In this document: piece after piece, positions 1-6,133 of the stretch
Layout: every line of letters starts with the position of its first letter
Position numbering within the stretch: the stretch's first letter is position 1
Notes under the pieces: model-generated
The model's database searches: none
The model's input: the letters and a program-made list of their open reading frames with translations, nothing else
Told to the model about the DNA's origin: nothing
Assembly (NCBI GenBank): GCA_902470455.1
Contig: CABRGI010000017.1
Span: 1-9,530 of the forward strand
From: an uncultured Parvimonas sp.
Lineage (GTDB): Bacteria; Bacillota; Clostridia; Tissierellales; Peptoniphilaceae
Reading direction: 5' to 3'
DNA: 9,530 nucleotides
Program-made: the position numbers and the translations under genes

Positions 1-213
1 AATTGTTAAAATTTTATTATTTATAAATATGGAAATCAACGAAGTGATTATAATACCTATTCCAACAAAAGTAGCTAATAAACCACTGTAATAACAACTC
101 ATTCTCATTCCATTTGCCATTACAGGACAAACTGGTGCAATTACAAAAGGTGTCAGAGCTAAAATAGCTCCCAATAATAAAACTATTAAATTAACACTTT
201 TTTTCTTTAACAT
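1..213 (-). CDS. DUF4418 family membrane protein (5' part, runs off the left edge)
   Basis: The ATG at 213 opens a frame of 71 codons that reaches base 1 without a stop, so the 3' end lies outside the window. An AGGAGG at about 226-231 sits at a suitable distance and fixes the start. The visible protein has a short Lys-rich N-terminus, a hydrophobic segment (about residues 7-26), then the stretch TPFVIAPVCPV with Cys29, a Met/Gly-rich turn (MANGMRMSCYY) with Cys40, and a second hydrophobic segment (about 43-65). This 'P-F-x-x-x-P-x-C ... M-x-C' layout is the pattern I associate with DUF4418, a small four-helix membrane family often found beside FtsX-type ABC transporters. Function is unknown. 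It lies 27 bases after the FMN-binding lipoprotein gene and is probably the last or near-last gene of the iron operon. The family call is from memory of the pattern, not a search. Confidence 0.72.
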   Translation of the reverse strand, partial: MLKKKSVNLIVLLLGAILALTPFVIAPVCPVMANGMRMSCYYSGLLATFVGIGIIITSLISIFINNKILTI

Positions 214-240
214 TTCTACGAAAATCCTCCTAAAAATATA

Positions 241-642
241 TTATTTATTTAAAGCATCCTTTACAGCACTTTTAAATCTTTTGTAAGAAACTGTAGCTCC
301 ACTAACTGAATCAACTTTATCAATATCTTGAGTTTCAACCAACTTTTTAGCATATCCTTCACTATTTTTTACAGCCTTTTGAGCTTGTTTATAGTTAAAA
401 TCAGCGTCATCTTTACCATAATTTCCGTCTTTTATCTTATTATTTTTATTATCTCTTTCTTCTCTAATACAATCTACTATCTTCTTATCTTTTACTGTAA
501 TCACAACCTTAACAGTTGCGCTTTCATCTTTATAATATCCTTCAAAGACTCCATCTTTTAATTCTTTTTTTGAACTACAAGCAGTAACAAACATCGAAGA
601 AATAATTAGAATAACAAAATTTTTAAAAATATTTTTTCTCAT
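241..642 (-). CDS. FMN-binding domain lipoprotein, predicted ApbE-flavinylated
   Basis: A 133-residue exported lipoprotein. A basic N-terminus and hydrophobic helix lead to a lipobox ending in Cys22 (FVTAC), so it should be anchored on the outer face of the membrane. The rest is one FMN_bind domain (as in NqrC/RnfG). It begins with the typical 'DGVFEGYY' strand, has a repeated-Lys middle, and ends with the flavin-attachment motif DSVSGAT (Dxx[S/T]GAT), whose Thr117 is the expected phosphoester FMN site. The ATG at 642 is preferred because GGTGA (648-652) lies 5 bases upstream. A TTG in frame at 654 would place that ribosome site inside the gene. It follows the ABC ATPase gene by 33 bases. By family knowledge such proteins carry electrons outside the membrane. 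In this operon it may feed electrons to iron reduction in place of the thioredoxin-like proteins of the Campylobacter cluster. No apbE is visible in the window. Confidence 0.88.
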   Translation of the reverse strand: MRKNIFKNFVILIISSMFVTACSSKKELKDGVFEGYYKDESATVKVVITVKDKKIVDCIREERDNKNNKIKDGNYGKDDADFNYKQAQKAVKNSEGYAKKLVETQDIDKVDSVSGATVSYKRFKSAVKDALNK

Positions 643-675
643 ATATATCACCAAACATATTATAACATCAACAAT

Positions 676-1353
676 TTATATTGTCAATAATTTATCATCT
701 ATAATTTTTCCATAATCTAAAGTTATTTTTCTCATAGCTTCATCTCCAACTTCAGGATCATGAGTTACGACTATAATTGTCGCTCCCTCTTTGTGAAGTT
801 GTTTTAAAATTTCTATGACCATAACTTCATTAGCTTCATCTAAATTTCCTGTTGGCTCATCGGCTAAAATTATTTCAGGATTATTTATTAATGCTCTTGC
901 AATACAAACTCTTTGCTGTTCCCCACCAGATAATTGGCTTGGTAAGTGTTTAGCTCTATCAGCAAGACCTACTTTTCTAAGAGCTTCTAGTGCTTCTTTT
1001 TCATCAATCATGCTATGATAATATTGTGCTACCATAACATTTTCAAGAGCAGTTAAATAGCTAATCAAGTGAAATTGCTGAAATATAAGACCTATTTTTT
1101 CTCTTCTTATATTTGTAAGATTTTTTTGACTCTCTTTAGAAATATCAACACCGTCAATTAAAACTTGTCCATTAGATGGTCTATCCATACAACCTATAAT
1201 ATTCATCATAGTTGTTTTTCCCGATCCGGATGAGCCCATTATAGCAATCCAATCACCTTTTTTCACTTTTAAATTTATATTGCTAAGTGCATTAACTGAT
1301 TCATAAATCTTAGAGACATCCCTAAGTTCTAATATTACTTTATCATTATCCAT
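676..1353 (-). CDS. ABC transporter ATP-binding protein (MacB/LolD-type) of the P19 iron cluster
   Basis: A 225-residue nucleotide-binding subunit, the usual length for LolD/MacB-type ATPases without a fused permease. Visible motifs in order: Walker A GSSGSGKT (40-47), Q-loop at FQQF (91-94), signature LSGGEQQR (141-148), Walker B IILADEP with the catalytic Glu166, D-loop around 169-172, and the switch His198 in VTHD. All key residues are intact, so it should hydrolyse ATP. The start ATG at 1353 has an AGGAGA site about 7 bases upstream that overlaps the last codons of the upstream permease gene, so translation is probably coupled. It should pair with the two FtsX-type permeases encoded just upstream. 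In the Campylobacter p19 cluster the orthologous ATPase lies after two permeases in the same order. FtsX-type ABC proteins usually drive conformational work in extracytoplasmic proteins rather than classical import, and the substrate here is unknown. Confidence 0.95.
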   Translation of the reverse strand: MDNDKVILELRDVSKIYESVNALSNINLKVKKGDWIAIMGSSGSGKTTMMNIIGCMDRPSNGQVLIDGVDISKESQKNLTNIRREKIGLIFQQFHLISYLTALENVMVAQYYHSMIDEKEALEALRKVGLADRAKHLPSQLSGGEQQRVCIARALINNPEIILADEPTGNLDEANEVMVIEILKQLHKEGATIIVVTHDPEVGDEAMRKITLDYGKIIDDKLLTI

Positions 1354-1356
1354 AGT

Positions 1357-2556
1357 CTATTCTCCTTTTAATACTAAAGCAGGATCAATTTCAACAGCTT
1401 TTCTAACAGGTAATATACAACCTGCAGTAGTTACTAATACTGAAATAATAGCAATTACAGGAATCAATAAATATTGGAAGGTAATTGTCCTACCGAAAAC
1501 ACTAAGGCTTACTCTTTGAGCAAATACAAATCCAAACCCAACTCCAATAAGTCCTCCTATCAATCCAAGCAATACACTCTCTCCGATAAAATCCATTATA
1601 ATTTCTTTATTATGAGCTCCAAGTGCTTTCTTCAATCCTATCTCTTTTCTTCTTTCAGCAATTATTGCCATCATAGTTGTAGAAACGGATATGGTTGTTA
1701 AAACTAAAATTACAATATTTACTAACAATATAAGTGCTGTCAATTTATTTAAAACAGTATCCTGAGATTGAGTAACTCTCTTTACAGGTGAGCCAATAAC
1801 ATTTGGTAATTTAGCATTTAGCTCTTTTGCCAAGCTATCTAATTCATTGTGATTTGCTTCTATACTACATTCAATAGAATCAATTTTCGTAGTATCTTCT
1901 ACAATCTCATTGAGTTTATCCAAACTTAAAAATATAAAAGATTCTTCTTTACCGCCTGTGGTTACAATCCCTTTTACAGTCAAAGTTACGTCATAAAAAT
2001 CATCGCCTGTATCTTTATTTTTACTTTTTTCCGCAGAATCATTTACATCTGATGCAACAGCACTTTTTCCATGTTTCACTCCTCCAACTTTAAATTTATC
2101 TCCTACAGAAAGTCCTAAAGTATTGGCTATTTCTTTCCCAACCATAACTTCATTTGAATCAGTATTAGTAGCCCATTCTCCTTCAATATACCAAAAAGGA
2201 CTATTTTTTTTAGCCCCTTCCATATCAGTTCCTGCAAGAATATAGGGCTTTTGATTTATCTTTGTTGTTTCATATCTATAAGGAGCAATCCCTACAACAT
2301 TCTTATTTTTTACAAGTTCTTTAAATTTATTATATTCTTCTTCAGTAATTTTCCCTTCATTAGGTAGGCATATAAAATTAGCACCATAAGATCTAAATTC
2401 TTTTCCCAATTGTCTAGGGATATCAAAATATATAGTAATAAGCCCTGACATAATTGTAGCTCCTATAATAACAGCTAATAGTGCTACTACCATTCTTGAC
2501 TTTCTTCTAATGAAAGAACTTAAAATCATTTTTAAATACATTTTTCTTTTGCTCAT
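1357..2556 (-). CDS. FtsX/MacB-type ABC transporter permease (second of pair)
   Basis: A 399-residue permease. Layout: cytoplasmic N-terminus, first membrane helix (about residues 22-45), a large extracytoplasmic MacB-like core domain (about 46-265), then three helices (about 270-298, 325-346, 357-378) of the FtsX domain. The loop ERRKEIGLKKALGA is the standard coupling segment that contacts the ATPase. The frame extends upstream to 2631, but I chose the ATG at 2556. It lies 7 bases after the stop of the preceding permease gene, has an AGGAT ribosome site nearby, and gives the usual short basic N-terminus (MSKRKMYLK). The longer version would overlap its neighbour by 68 bases. A polar, Lys/Asp/Ser-rich insertion (KHGKSAVASDVNDSAEKSKN) interrupts the core domain and looks like a flexible loop. 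It probably forms a heterodimer with the permease encoded at 2564-3844. Confidence 0.92.
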   Translation of the reverse strand: MSKRKMYLKMILSSFIRRKSRMVVALLAVIIGATIMSGLITIYFDIPRQLGKEFRSYGANFICLPNEGKITEEEYNKFKELVKNKNVVGIAPYRYETTKINQKPYILAGTDMEGAKKNSPFWYIEGEWATNTDSNEVMVGKEIANTLGLSVGDKFKVGGVKHGKSAVASDVNDSAEKSKNKDTGDDFYDVTLTVKGIVTTGGKEESFIFLSLDKLNEIVEDTTKIDSIECSIEANHNELDSLAKELNAKLPNVIGSPVKRVTQSQDTVLNKLTALILLVNIVILVLTTISVSTTMMAIIAERRKEIGLKKALGAHNKEIIMDFIGESVLLGLIGGLIGVGFGFVFAQRVSLSVFGRTITFQYLLIPVIAIISVLVTTAGCILPVRKAVEIDPALVLKGE

Positions 2557-2563
2557 TTTAATC

Positions 2564-3844
2564 CTACCTTCCATGAAGAACTTCTGTCGGCTTAAGTTTA
2601 AATAGATAATGTATAGCTGGAATACTTCCAATTAGTGAAACACTTATTACTAAGGCAATATCTATTGGAATAACCATAACAGCGGGTTCAATATAAGAAC
2701 CAAATACTGTAATACCAATAATTTGAGTAAATCCAAGTCCAATAAAATATCCAGCAATTCCTCCAATAATTCCTGTTAAAACAATCTCTGTCAGTATAAG
2801 CAGCATAATTCTTAAATTGGAACCTCCAATTGCTTTTATAAGACCTATCTCTTGACTCTTCTCCATTACAGTCGCAGTTACAAGATTTGATATTCCAAGT
2901 GCTGACCCTATTGAGCCTAGTGCAGTAATTAAAATCATAAGTAATTTAGTTTTATCTAAAATCCTTCCTTCTGATTCAGCAACTTGCCTTATAGGCTTTG
3001 CAACACTATCTTCAACAACCTCTTGAATTTGATAACAAATAGAACTTACATAAGCCGTACAATACCAAGTTTCATACTCTGTTGGTGTTAAACTGTTTGG
3101 ATCCCTAGTTGCCTTTTTAGCCAATTCATTATCAGGAGTTGTGAGTGCAGAAACTTCAATATTTGAAATTTTACCTTCAACTTCATATAATTCTTGAGCA
3201 GTTTTTAAAGTAGAAAAAATATTTAAATCCTCATTCCCTCCAGATTCAAATATCCCTTTTACATTATAGACTTTAGTATTTTTACCACTATTAACTTCTA
3301 TTTTATCCCCAACTTTAATTCCGTTTTTTCCTGCAAATAAACTTCCGACCATAACACTGTCATTATCATCTTCATTTAACCATTCTCCATTAATCTTCCA
3401 CCAATTTTTCAAATTTTTCATTCCGGTATCAATTTGTTCACCAGTTGATAAATCCATATGTTTAGCAAACCACGTACCAATAAATTTTGTCTTTTGATTA
3501 TTAACTTTTGCAGTCTTTTCAAGATAAGGAGTAAAATCTACAATTGAAAATCCCCAAAATATTTGTTTAATTTTAGGCAAATCTTCTTCTTTCAAATATT
3601 TATCATTTGTTGCAGTTTCAGAATTTTCCAATTCATATAAATCAGAAATAAGTGAAGCATCCTTAGAAACCACATTTATATTTGCTCCATAAGTTTTAAG
3701 CTCTTTATTTACTTTATCTCCAACTCCAAGCATTACATTTAACATTCCTGTTGCAAGTGAAACACCAAGTGCAACAGTAAATGCTATCATAAACATCTTT
3801 TTTCGTTGTCTGATTAAAGTTCCAAAAACCATTCTCCAAAACAT
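2564..3844 (-). CDS. FtsX/MacB-type ABC transporter permease (first of pair)
   Basis: A 426-residue permease with the same plan as its downstream partner: one helix near the N-terminus (about 18-40), a large extracytoplasmic domain (about 41-295), and three C-terminal helices (about 301-328, 346-377, 387-411). EKSQEIGLIKAIGG is the ATPase-coupling motif. The outer domain contains Trp-rich segments (NWWKINGEW) and a segment YCTAYVSSICYQ with two extracytoplasmic cysteines (about C262 and C270), which could form a disulfide or take part in redox chemistry. The start is set at the ATG at 3844. AGGTGA lies 5 bases upstream, and the stop of the DUF2318 frame (3846-3848) is one base away, so translation is coupled. 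A GTG at 3853 in frame is part of that ribosome site and is less likely. This corresponds to the first of the two permeases in the p19 iron-uptake cluster of Campylobacter. Confidence 0.92.
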   Translation of the reverse strand: MFWRMVFGTLIRQRKKMFMIAFTVALGVSLATGMLNVMLGVGDKVNKELKTYGANINVVSKDASLISDLYELENSETATNDKYLKEEDLPKIKQIFWGFSIVDFTPYLEKTAKVNNQKTKFIGTWFAKHMDLSTGEQIDTGMKNLKNWWKINGEWLNEDDNDSVMVGSLFAGKNGIKVGDKIEVNSGKNTKVYNVKGIFESGGNEDLNIFSTLKTAQELYEVEGKISNIEVSALTTPDNELAKKATRDPNSLTPTEYETWYCTAYVSSICYQIQEVVEDSVAKPIRQVAESEGRILDKTKLLMILITALGSIGSALGISNLVTATVMEKSQEIGLIKAIGGSNLRIMLLILTEIVLTGIIGGIAGYFIGLGFTQIIGITVFGSYIEPAVMVIPIDIALVISVSLIGSIPAIHYLFKLKPTEVLHGR

Positions 3845-3845
3845 A

Positions 3846-4304
3846 TCATTCACCTATTGGAAATCTTTCTTTTTCTTTATCTAAAACACTTTTATCAATT
3901 ATTATCTTTGAATTTTCAATTTTGTACTCAAAAGGTATAGGATTACATCCACCTTTAAATCCTATAGTTGCTTTGTTCATAACAACATCGCACCTTTTGC
4001 ATACTATATCATTTTTTCTTTCAAAATATCCTGCTACACCACATATCTGACAAGCATCAAGTCCAACACCATAAGATGTACTATTTGGCTTTTTAACTAC
4101 TATAAATCTAATATCATGCCCATCTTTTTTATAAGAAAATCTATGTAAATGTCCATCATCAACATCAGATAAAGGAATTACAATATTATTTCCTTCTTCT
4201 TGATAAGGTTGAGCAGCTGTTAATTCAACAGGTTTTGTAAGTAAATAATTTAAGTTGTGGAAAATAACGTAACAAAAGATAAAAAAACTGCAAAATATGC
4301 CCAT
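3846..4304 (-). CDS. DUF2318 Fe-S-containing domain (C-terminal part of a frame-split membrane protein)
   Basis: A 152-codon frame, beginning at an ATG at 4304, that carries the DUF2318 domain. After a hydrophobic stretch (about residues 2-22) comes VELTAAQPYQEEG, then a His-rich strand DDGHLHRFSY (H52, H54), then cysteine pairs CQIC (85-88) and CKRC (102-105) and a lone Cys in GGCNPIP (120). These five cysteines and two histidines are the presumed metal or Fe-S ligands of the family. No convincing ribosome site precedes the ATG, and homologues as I know them carry this domain fused behind a multi-helix membrane region. It is therefore most likely the C-terminal half of the protein begun at 5170, reached by a -1 shift. 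The upstream frame overlaps it by 55 bases. It ends one base before the first permease start. In the p19 cluster this protein is thought to act with P19 and the ABC unit. Its exact role is not established. Confidence 0.85.
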   Translation of the reverse strand: MGIFCSFFIFCYVIFHNLNYLLTKPVELTAAQPYQEEGNNIVIPLSDVDDGHLHRFSYKKDGHDIRFIVVKKPNSTSYGVGLDACQICGVAGYFERKNDIVCKRCDVVMNKATIGFKGGCNPIPFEYKIENSKIIIDKSVLDKEKERFPIGE

Positions 4305-5170
4305 CTTCTATTTACGATTAGCCTCCATTTTTCTTTTCTTAAACTGGCCTTATTTTCAAATTTTCCCTTGACTTTTAAATTATTATAAACGAAGAATATT
4401 ACTCCTATCAGTATTATTATAAAAGCAGCTCCTATAAAATACACTTCACTTTTGTCTTCAAAAATCATTAAATTAAAAACTTTTATTCCAAAAATATTAC
4501 TTTTTTCAGTCAGAATAGGAGATATATTAAAATCTTTTTTCAAATATTCGTTAAGTCTAACAGTAGCAGTAATTCCTTTTAATCCATATTCCAAAAAAGT
4601 ATTAACAAATATTGCAATAAACATTACAATGTATTGTTTTTTATTACATCTTATTAAAAACTTATAAAGAGCTAATATAAGCAAAACTCCAGTTAGAATT
4701 CCAAGAATATAGCCACTAACTCTAAATAAAGTAACTGTACTTACAGAATCTTCTCCAAATGCGATAAATTCCATTGCTTGAGTTAATAGTCTAGGTATTA
4801 TTAAATAAATCATACAGGAAATAGATATAAACATAAATAATAAATTCAAAGAAGTAAGTATTTTAGAAATTTTCTTATGATTTTTTACAAAAATACTCAA
4901 AAATAAAAAAATACTCATTAAAATAAAAATAAATAAACATAATGCAAATACATATCTATTCAATTTTGTAACTGTGTGTATCATTTCTTTTTTATTCTTC
5001 ACTCTAAGTATATGTATATACAAACCTAAAATAATTCCCAATCCTAAAATTGAAAATGAAATTATTTTATTTGTCAAAGACATATTTTCTTTTAAAAAAG
5101 ACAACGCTAATGCAAAAAAGAAAGAAAATGTACATATAGCAAAAATTACATCAACATAAAATTTTCCCAA
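4250..5170 (-). CDS. Multi-helix membrane part of the DUF2318 iron-cluster protein (N-terminal part, frame-split)
   Basis: About 306 residues with seven to eight predicted membrane helices (approximately 7-25, 36-55, 73-95, 103-126, 148-173, 180-195, 244-262, 290-305) joined by short Lys-rich loops. This matches the membrane region that precedes the DUF2318 domain in P19-cluster proteins. The frame stops at 4250 within the last helix, while the DUF2318 domain continues in the -1 frame, so the gene is broken or frameshifted. I place the start at the TTG at 5170 (MGKFYVDVIF...), because GAGG at 5179-5182 lies 8 bases upstream. The frame continues to another TTG at 5200, but that start lacks a ribosome site. 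The first in-frame ATG is much later and would cut off helix 1. A hairpin at 5203-5226 separates it from P19. Confidence 0.78.
   Translation of the reverse strand: MGKFYVDVIFAICTFSFFFALALSFLKENMSLTNKIISFSILGLGIILGLYIHILRVKNKKEMIHTVTKLNRYVFALCLFIFILMSIFLFLSIFVKNHKKISKILTSLNLLFMFISISCMIYLIIPRLLTQAMEFIAFGEDSVSTVTLFRVSGYILGILTGVLLILALYKFLIRCNKKQYIVMFIAIFVNTFLEYGLKGITATVRLNEYLKKDFNISPILTEKSNIFGIKVFNLMIFEDKSEVYFIGAAFIIILIGVIFFVYNNLKVKGKFENKASLRKEKWRLIVNRRWAYFAVFLSFVTLFSTT
4280..4287 (-). other. Frame break / candidate -1 slippery site U-UUU-UUA
   Basis: The minus strand reads seven T then A here (T7 at 4281-4287, A at 4280). In the reading frame of the upstream membrane part the codons are GTT TTT TTA, so the last seven bases form T-TTT-TTA in exact phase. 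That is the canonical X-XXY-YYZ heptamer, the same sequence used by HIV-1 gag-pol. A one-base backward slip leads directly into the DUF2318 frame. The alternative explanation is a lost T in the homopolymer, either real or a sequencing error. I see no clear stem-loop at the usual 5-9 base spacing. Confidence 0.6.
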
Positions 5171-5202
5171 AATAAAAACCTCACTTCTAAAATATGGCAA
5201 AA

Positions 5203-5226
5203 CCTCTCTTAAGATTTTAAGAGAGG
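5203..5226 (-). terminator. Hairpin after the P19 gene, likely attenuator
   Basis: A perfect 10-bp inverted repeat (CCTCTCTTAA / TTAAGAGAGG) with a 4-base loop, followed on the minus strand by TTTT, GCC and more T. It lies between the P19 stop and the ribosome site of the membrane gene. The T-tract is short, so partial termination or mRNA 3'-end protection is more likely than full stop. This would allow more P19 than ABC transporter to be made from one transcript. Confidence 0.65.
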
Positions 5227-5275
5227 ATTTGTCCGTTTGTCATATATTAATACTAATATTATTCATATAATAATA

Positions 5276-5998
5276 TTATTTATTTTGTAATTGTTGTCCT
5301 GTATAATCCCATTCAAATTCAACAGTTTGTTTTTCATAATATTTTGAAGCAGCAGCTTTTCCACCATCTTTAATTGCAGGAACACCTGTTTCTTCATCAG
5401 TGTGTAATAAGTAATCAGCTGAAGGTTGAATTTCGATAACTAATTTATACTTACCAACTTTAAGAACATTCTTTTTGATATTTGTTCCATAATGAGCACC
5501 ATCATCAGCGTTCATTGGCATCATTGATCCTGAAGTAACTTCTTTTCCATCAGTTGATAATACTTTATAATTTACTGTTAAATATGCAGGCCAAATATCC
5601 TTTCCACTACCAAAACCGAATTTTTTACCCGCTTCTTTAGTTAAATGGATATCTGCTTCTAAGTGCATATCTGATTCAGCTGCACTTGGTTGTCTTCCTT
5701 CAGGAACCATATCAACCCCTTGGAAATATACTGTAGCAACTTGGAAAGGTCCTACTATTTTTTCTTCTCCGATTTTAATTTCTTCAAATCCTGATTCACC
5801 TGGTTTTTCAGCATCCTCTGCTTTTTCATCTTCAACACCTGCATCTTTTAATTTTTCAGTTAATTCAGAGATTTTTTTATCTTTCTCTTCAATTGACTTT
5901 TGTAATTCATTTAATTTAGCTGTGTCATTCTTTTGACAACCAACCAAACCTACTGATGCTAATAATGCTAATGTTACAACCATTTTTGACTTTTTCAT
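5276..5998 (-). CDS. P19/Tp34-type iron-binding lipoprotein
   Basis: A 240-residue lipoprotein. The signal peptide ends in a lipobox LVGC with lipidated Cys21. Residues about 24-52 form a charged heptad-like coiled coil, followed by an acidic linker (about 53-70). The remainder is the P19/Tp34 iron-transport domain. Its metal ligands can be matched to those of Campylobacter P19: His112 and Glu114 in SDMHLEAD, then Met162, Asp166 and His169 in MPMNADDGAHYG, and His199 in LLHTDEETG. In the known family these bind copper and iron in a dimer and are needed for iron uptake through FTR1. The coiled-coil extension is a Gram-positive style tether replacing the periplasmic location. The start at 5998 is chosen because AGGAGG (6008-6013) lies 9 bases upstream. 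An earlier ATG at 6031 would put that site inside the gene. It lies second in the operon, after FTR1. Confidence 0.93.
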   Translation of the reverse strand: MKKSKMVVTLALLASVGLVGCQKNDTAKLNELQKSIEEKDKKISELTEKLKDAGVEDEKAEDAEKPGESGFEEIKIGEEKIVGPFQVATVYFQGVDMVPEGRQPSAAESDMHLEADIHLTKEAGKKFGFGSGKDIWPAYLTVNYKVLSTDGKEVTSGSMMPMNADDGAHYGTNIKKNVLKVGKYKLVIEIQPSADYLLHTDEETGVPAIKDGGKAAASKYYEKQTVEFEWDYTGQQLQNK

Positions 5999-6054
5999 AA
6001 AATAAATCCTCCTATTTTTTTTATTTTTCATAAAAATAAATAACTAAATTTAAT

Positions 6055-6118
6055 AAATAAGAACCCATCCCTTCCTCGATACTTCACATCGGGTGGGTTA
6101 CAGGGAACCATGTTATTT
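6055..6118 (-). other. Structured intergenic element (copy 1) between the FTR1 and P19 genes
   Basis: Read on the minus strand, this AT-flanked, unusually GC-rich stretch forms a stem AACCCA-CCC / GGG-a-UGGGUU (9 bp, one bulge). An inner hairpin GAUGU-GAA-GUAUC follows, and the element ends in CUUAUUUAUU, which is U-rich enough to act as a weak terminator or processing signal. Boundaries AAATAAC and TTATTT are short inverted repeats. Blocks GTTCCC, TAACC, ACCCGATG and TCTTATTT recur in the same order at 7734-7791 on the other strand. The element does not match a riboswitch class that I recognise. Confidence 0.55.
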
Positions 6119-6133
6119 AAAAAATAAGAATAA

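Noticed and set aside
2557..2631. An upstream extension of the second permease, making it 424 residues
   Set aside because: It would overlap the preceding permease gene by 68 bases and has no ribosome site. The ATG at 2556 has one and gives the normal N-terminus.
4281..4304. Independent translation of the DUF2318 part from the ATG at 4304 as a normal separate gene
   Set aside because: No adequate ribosome site precedes it, and the domain is normally fused behind the membrane region, so I treat it as a frame-split gene and list its open frame only for completeness.
4452..4667. Plus-strand frames of 60-77 codons (for example 328-561, 815-1018, 1474-1701, 4452-4667, 7115-7327, 9002-9184)
   Set aside because: They lie antisense within clear minus-strand genes, lack ribosome sites and show no recognisable domains.
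5999..6031. An earlier ATG for P19 at 6031
   Set aside because: The AGGAGG at 6008-6013 would lie within the coding part. The ATG at 5998 gives a standard lipoprotein signal.
6087..6108. GGGTGG in the plus-strand reading of the element, resembling a T-box antiterminator core
   Set aside because: The required NACCGCG continuation is missing, no specifier stem is seen, and the strand is opposite to all genes.
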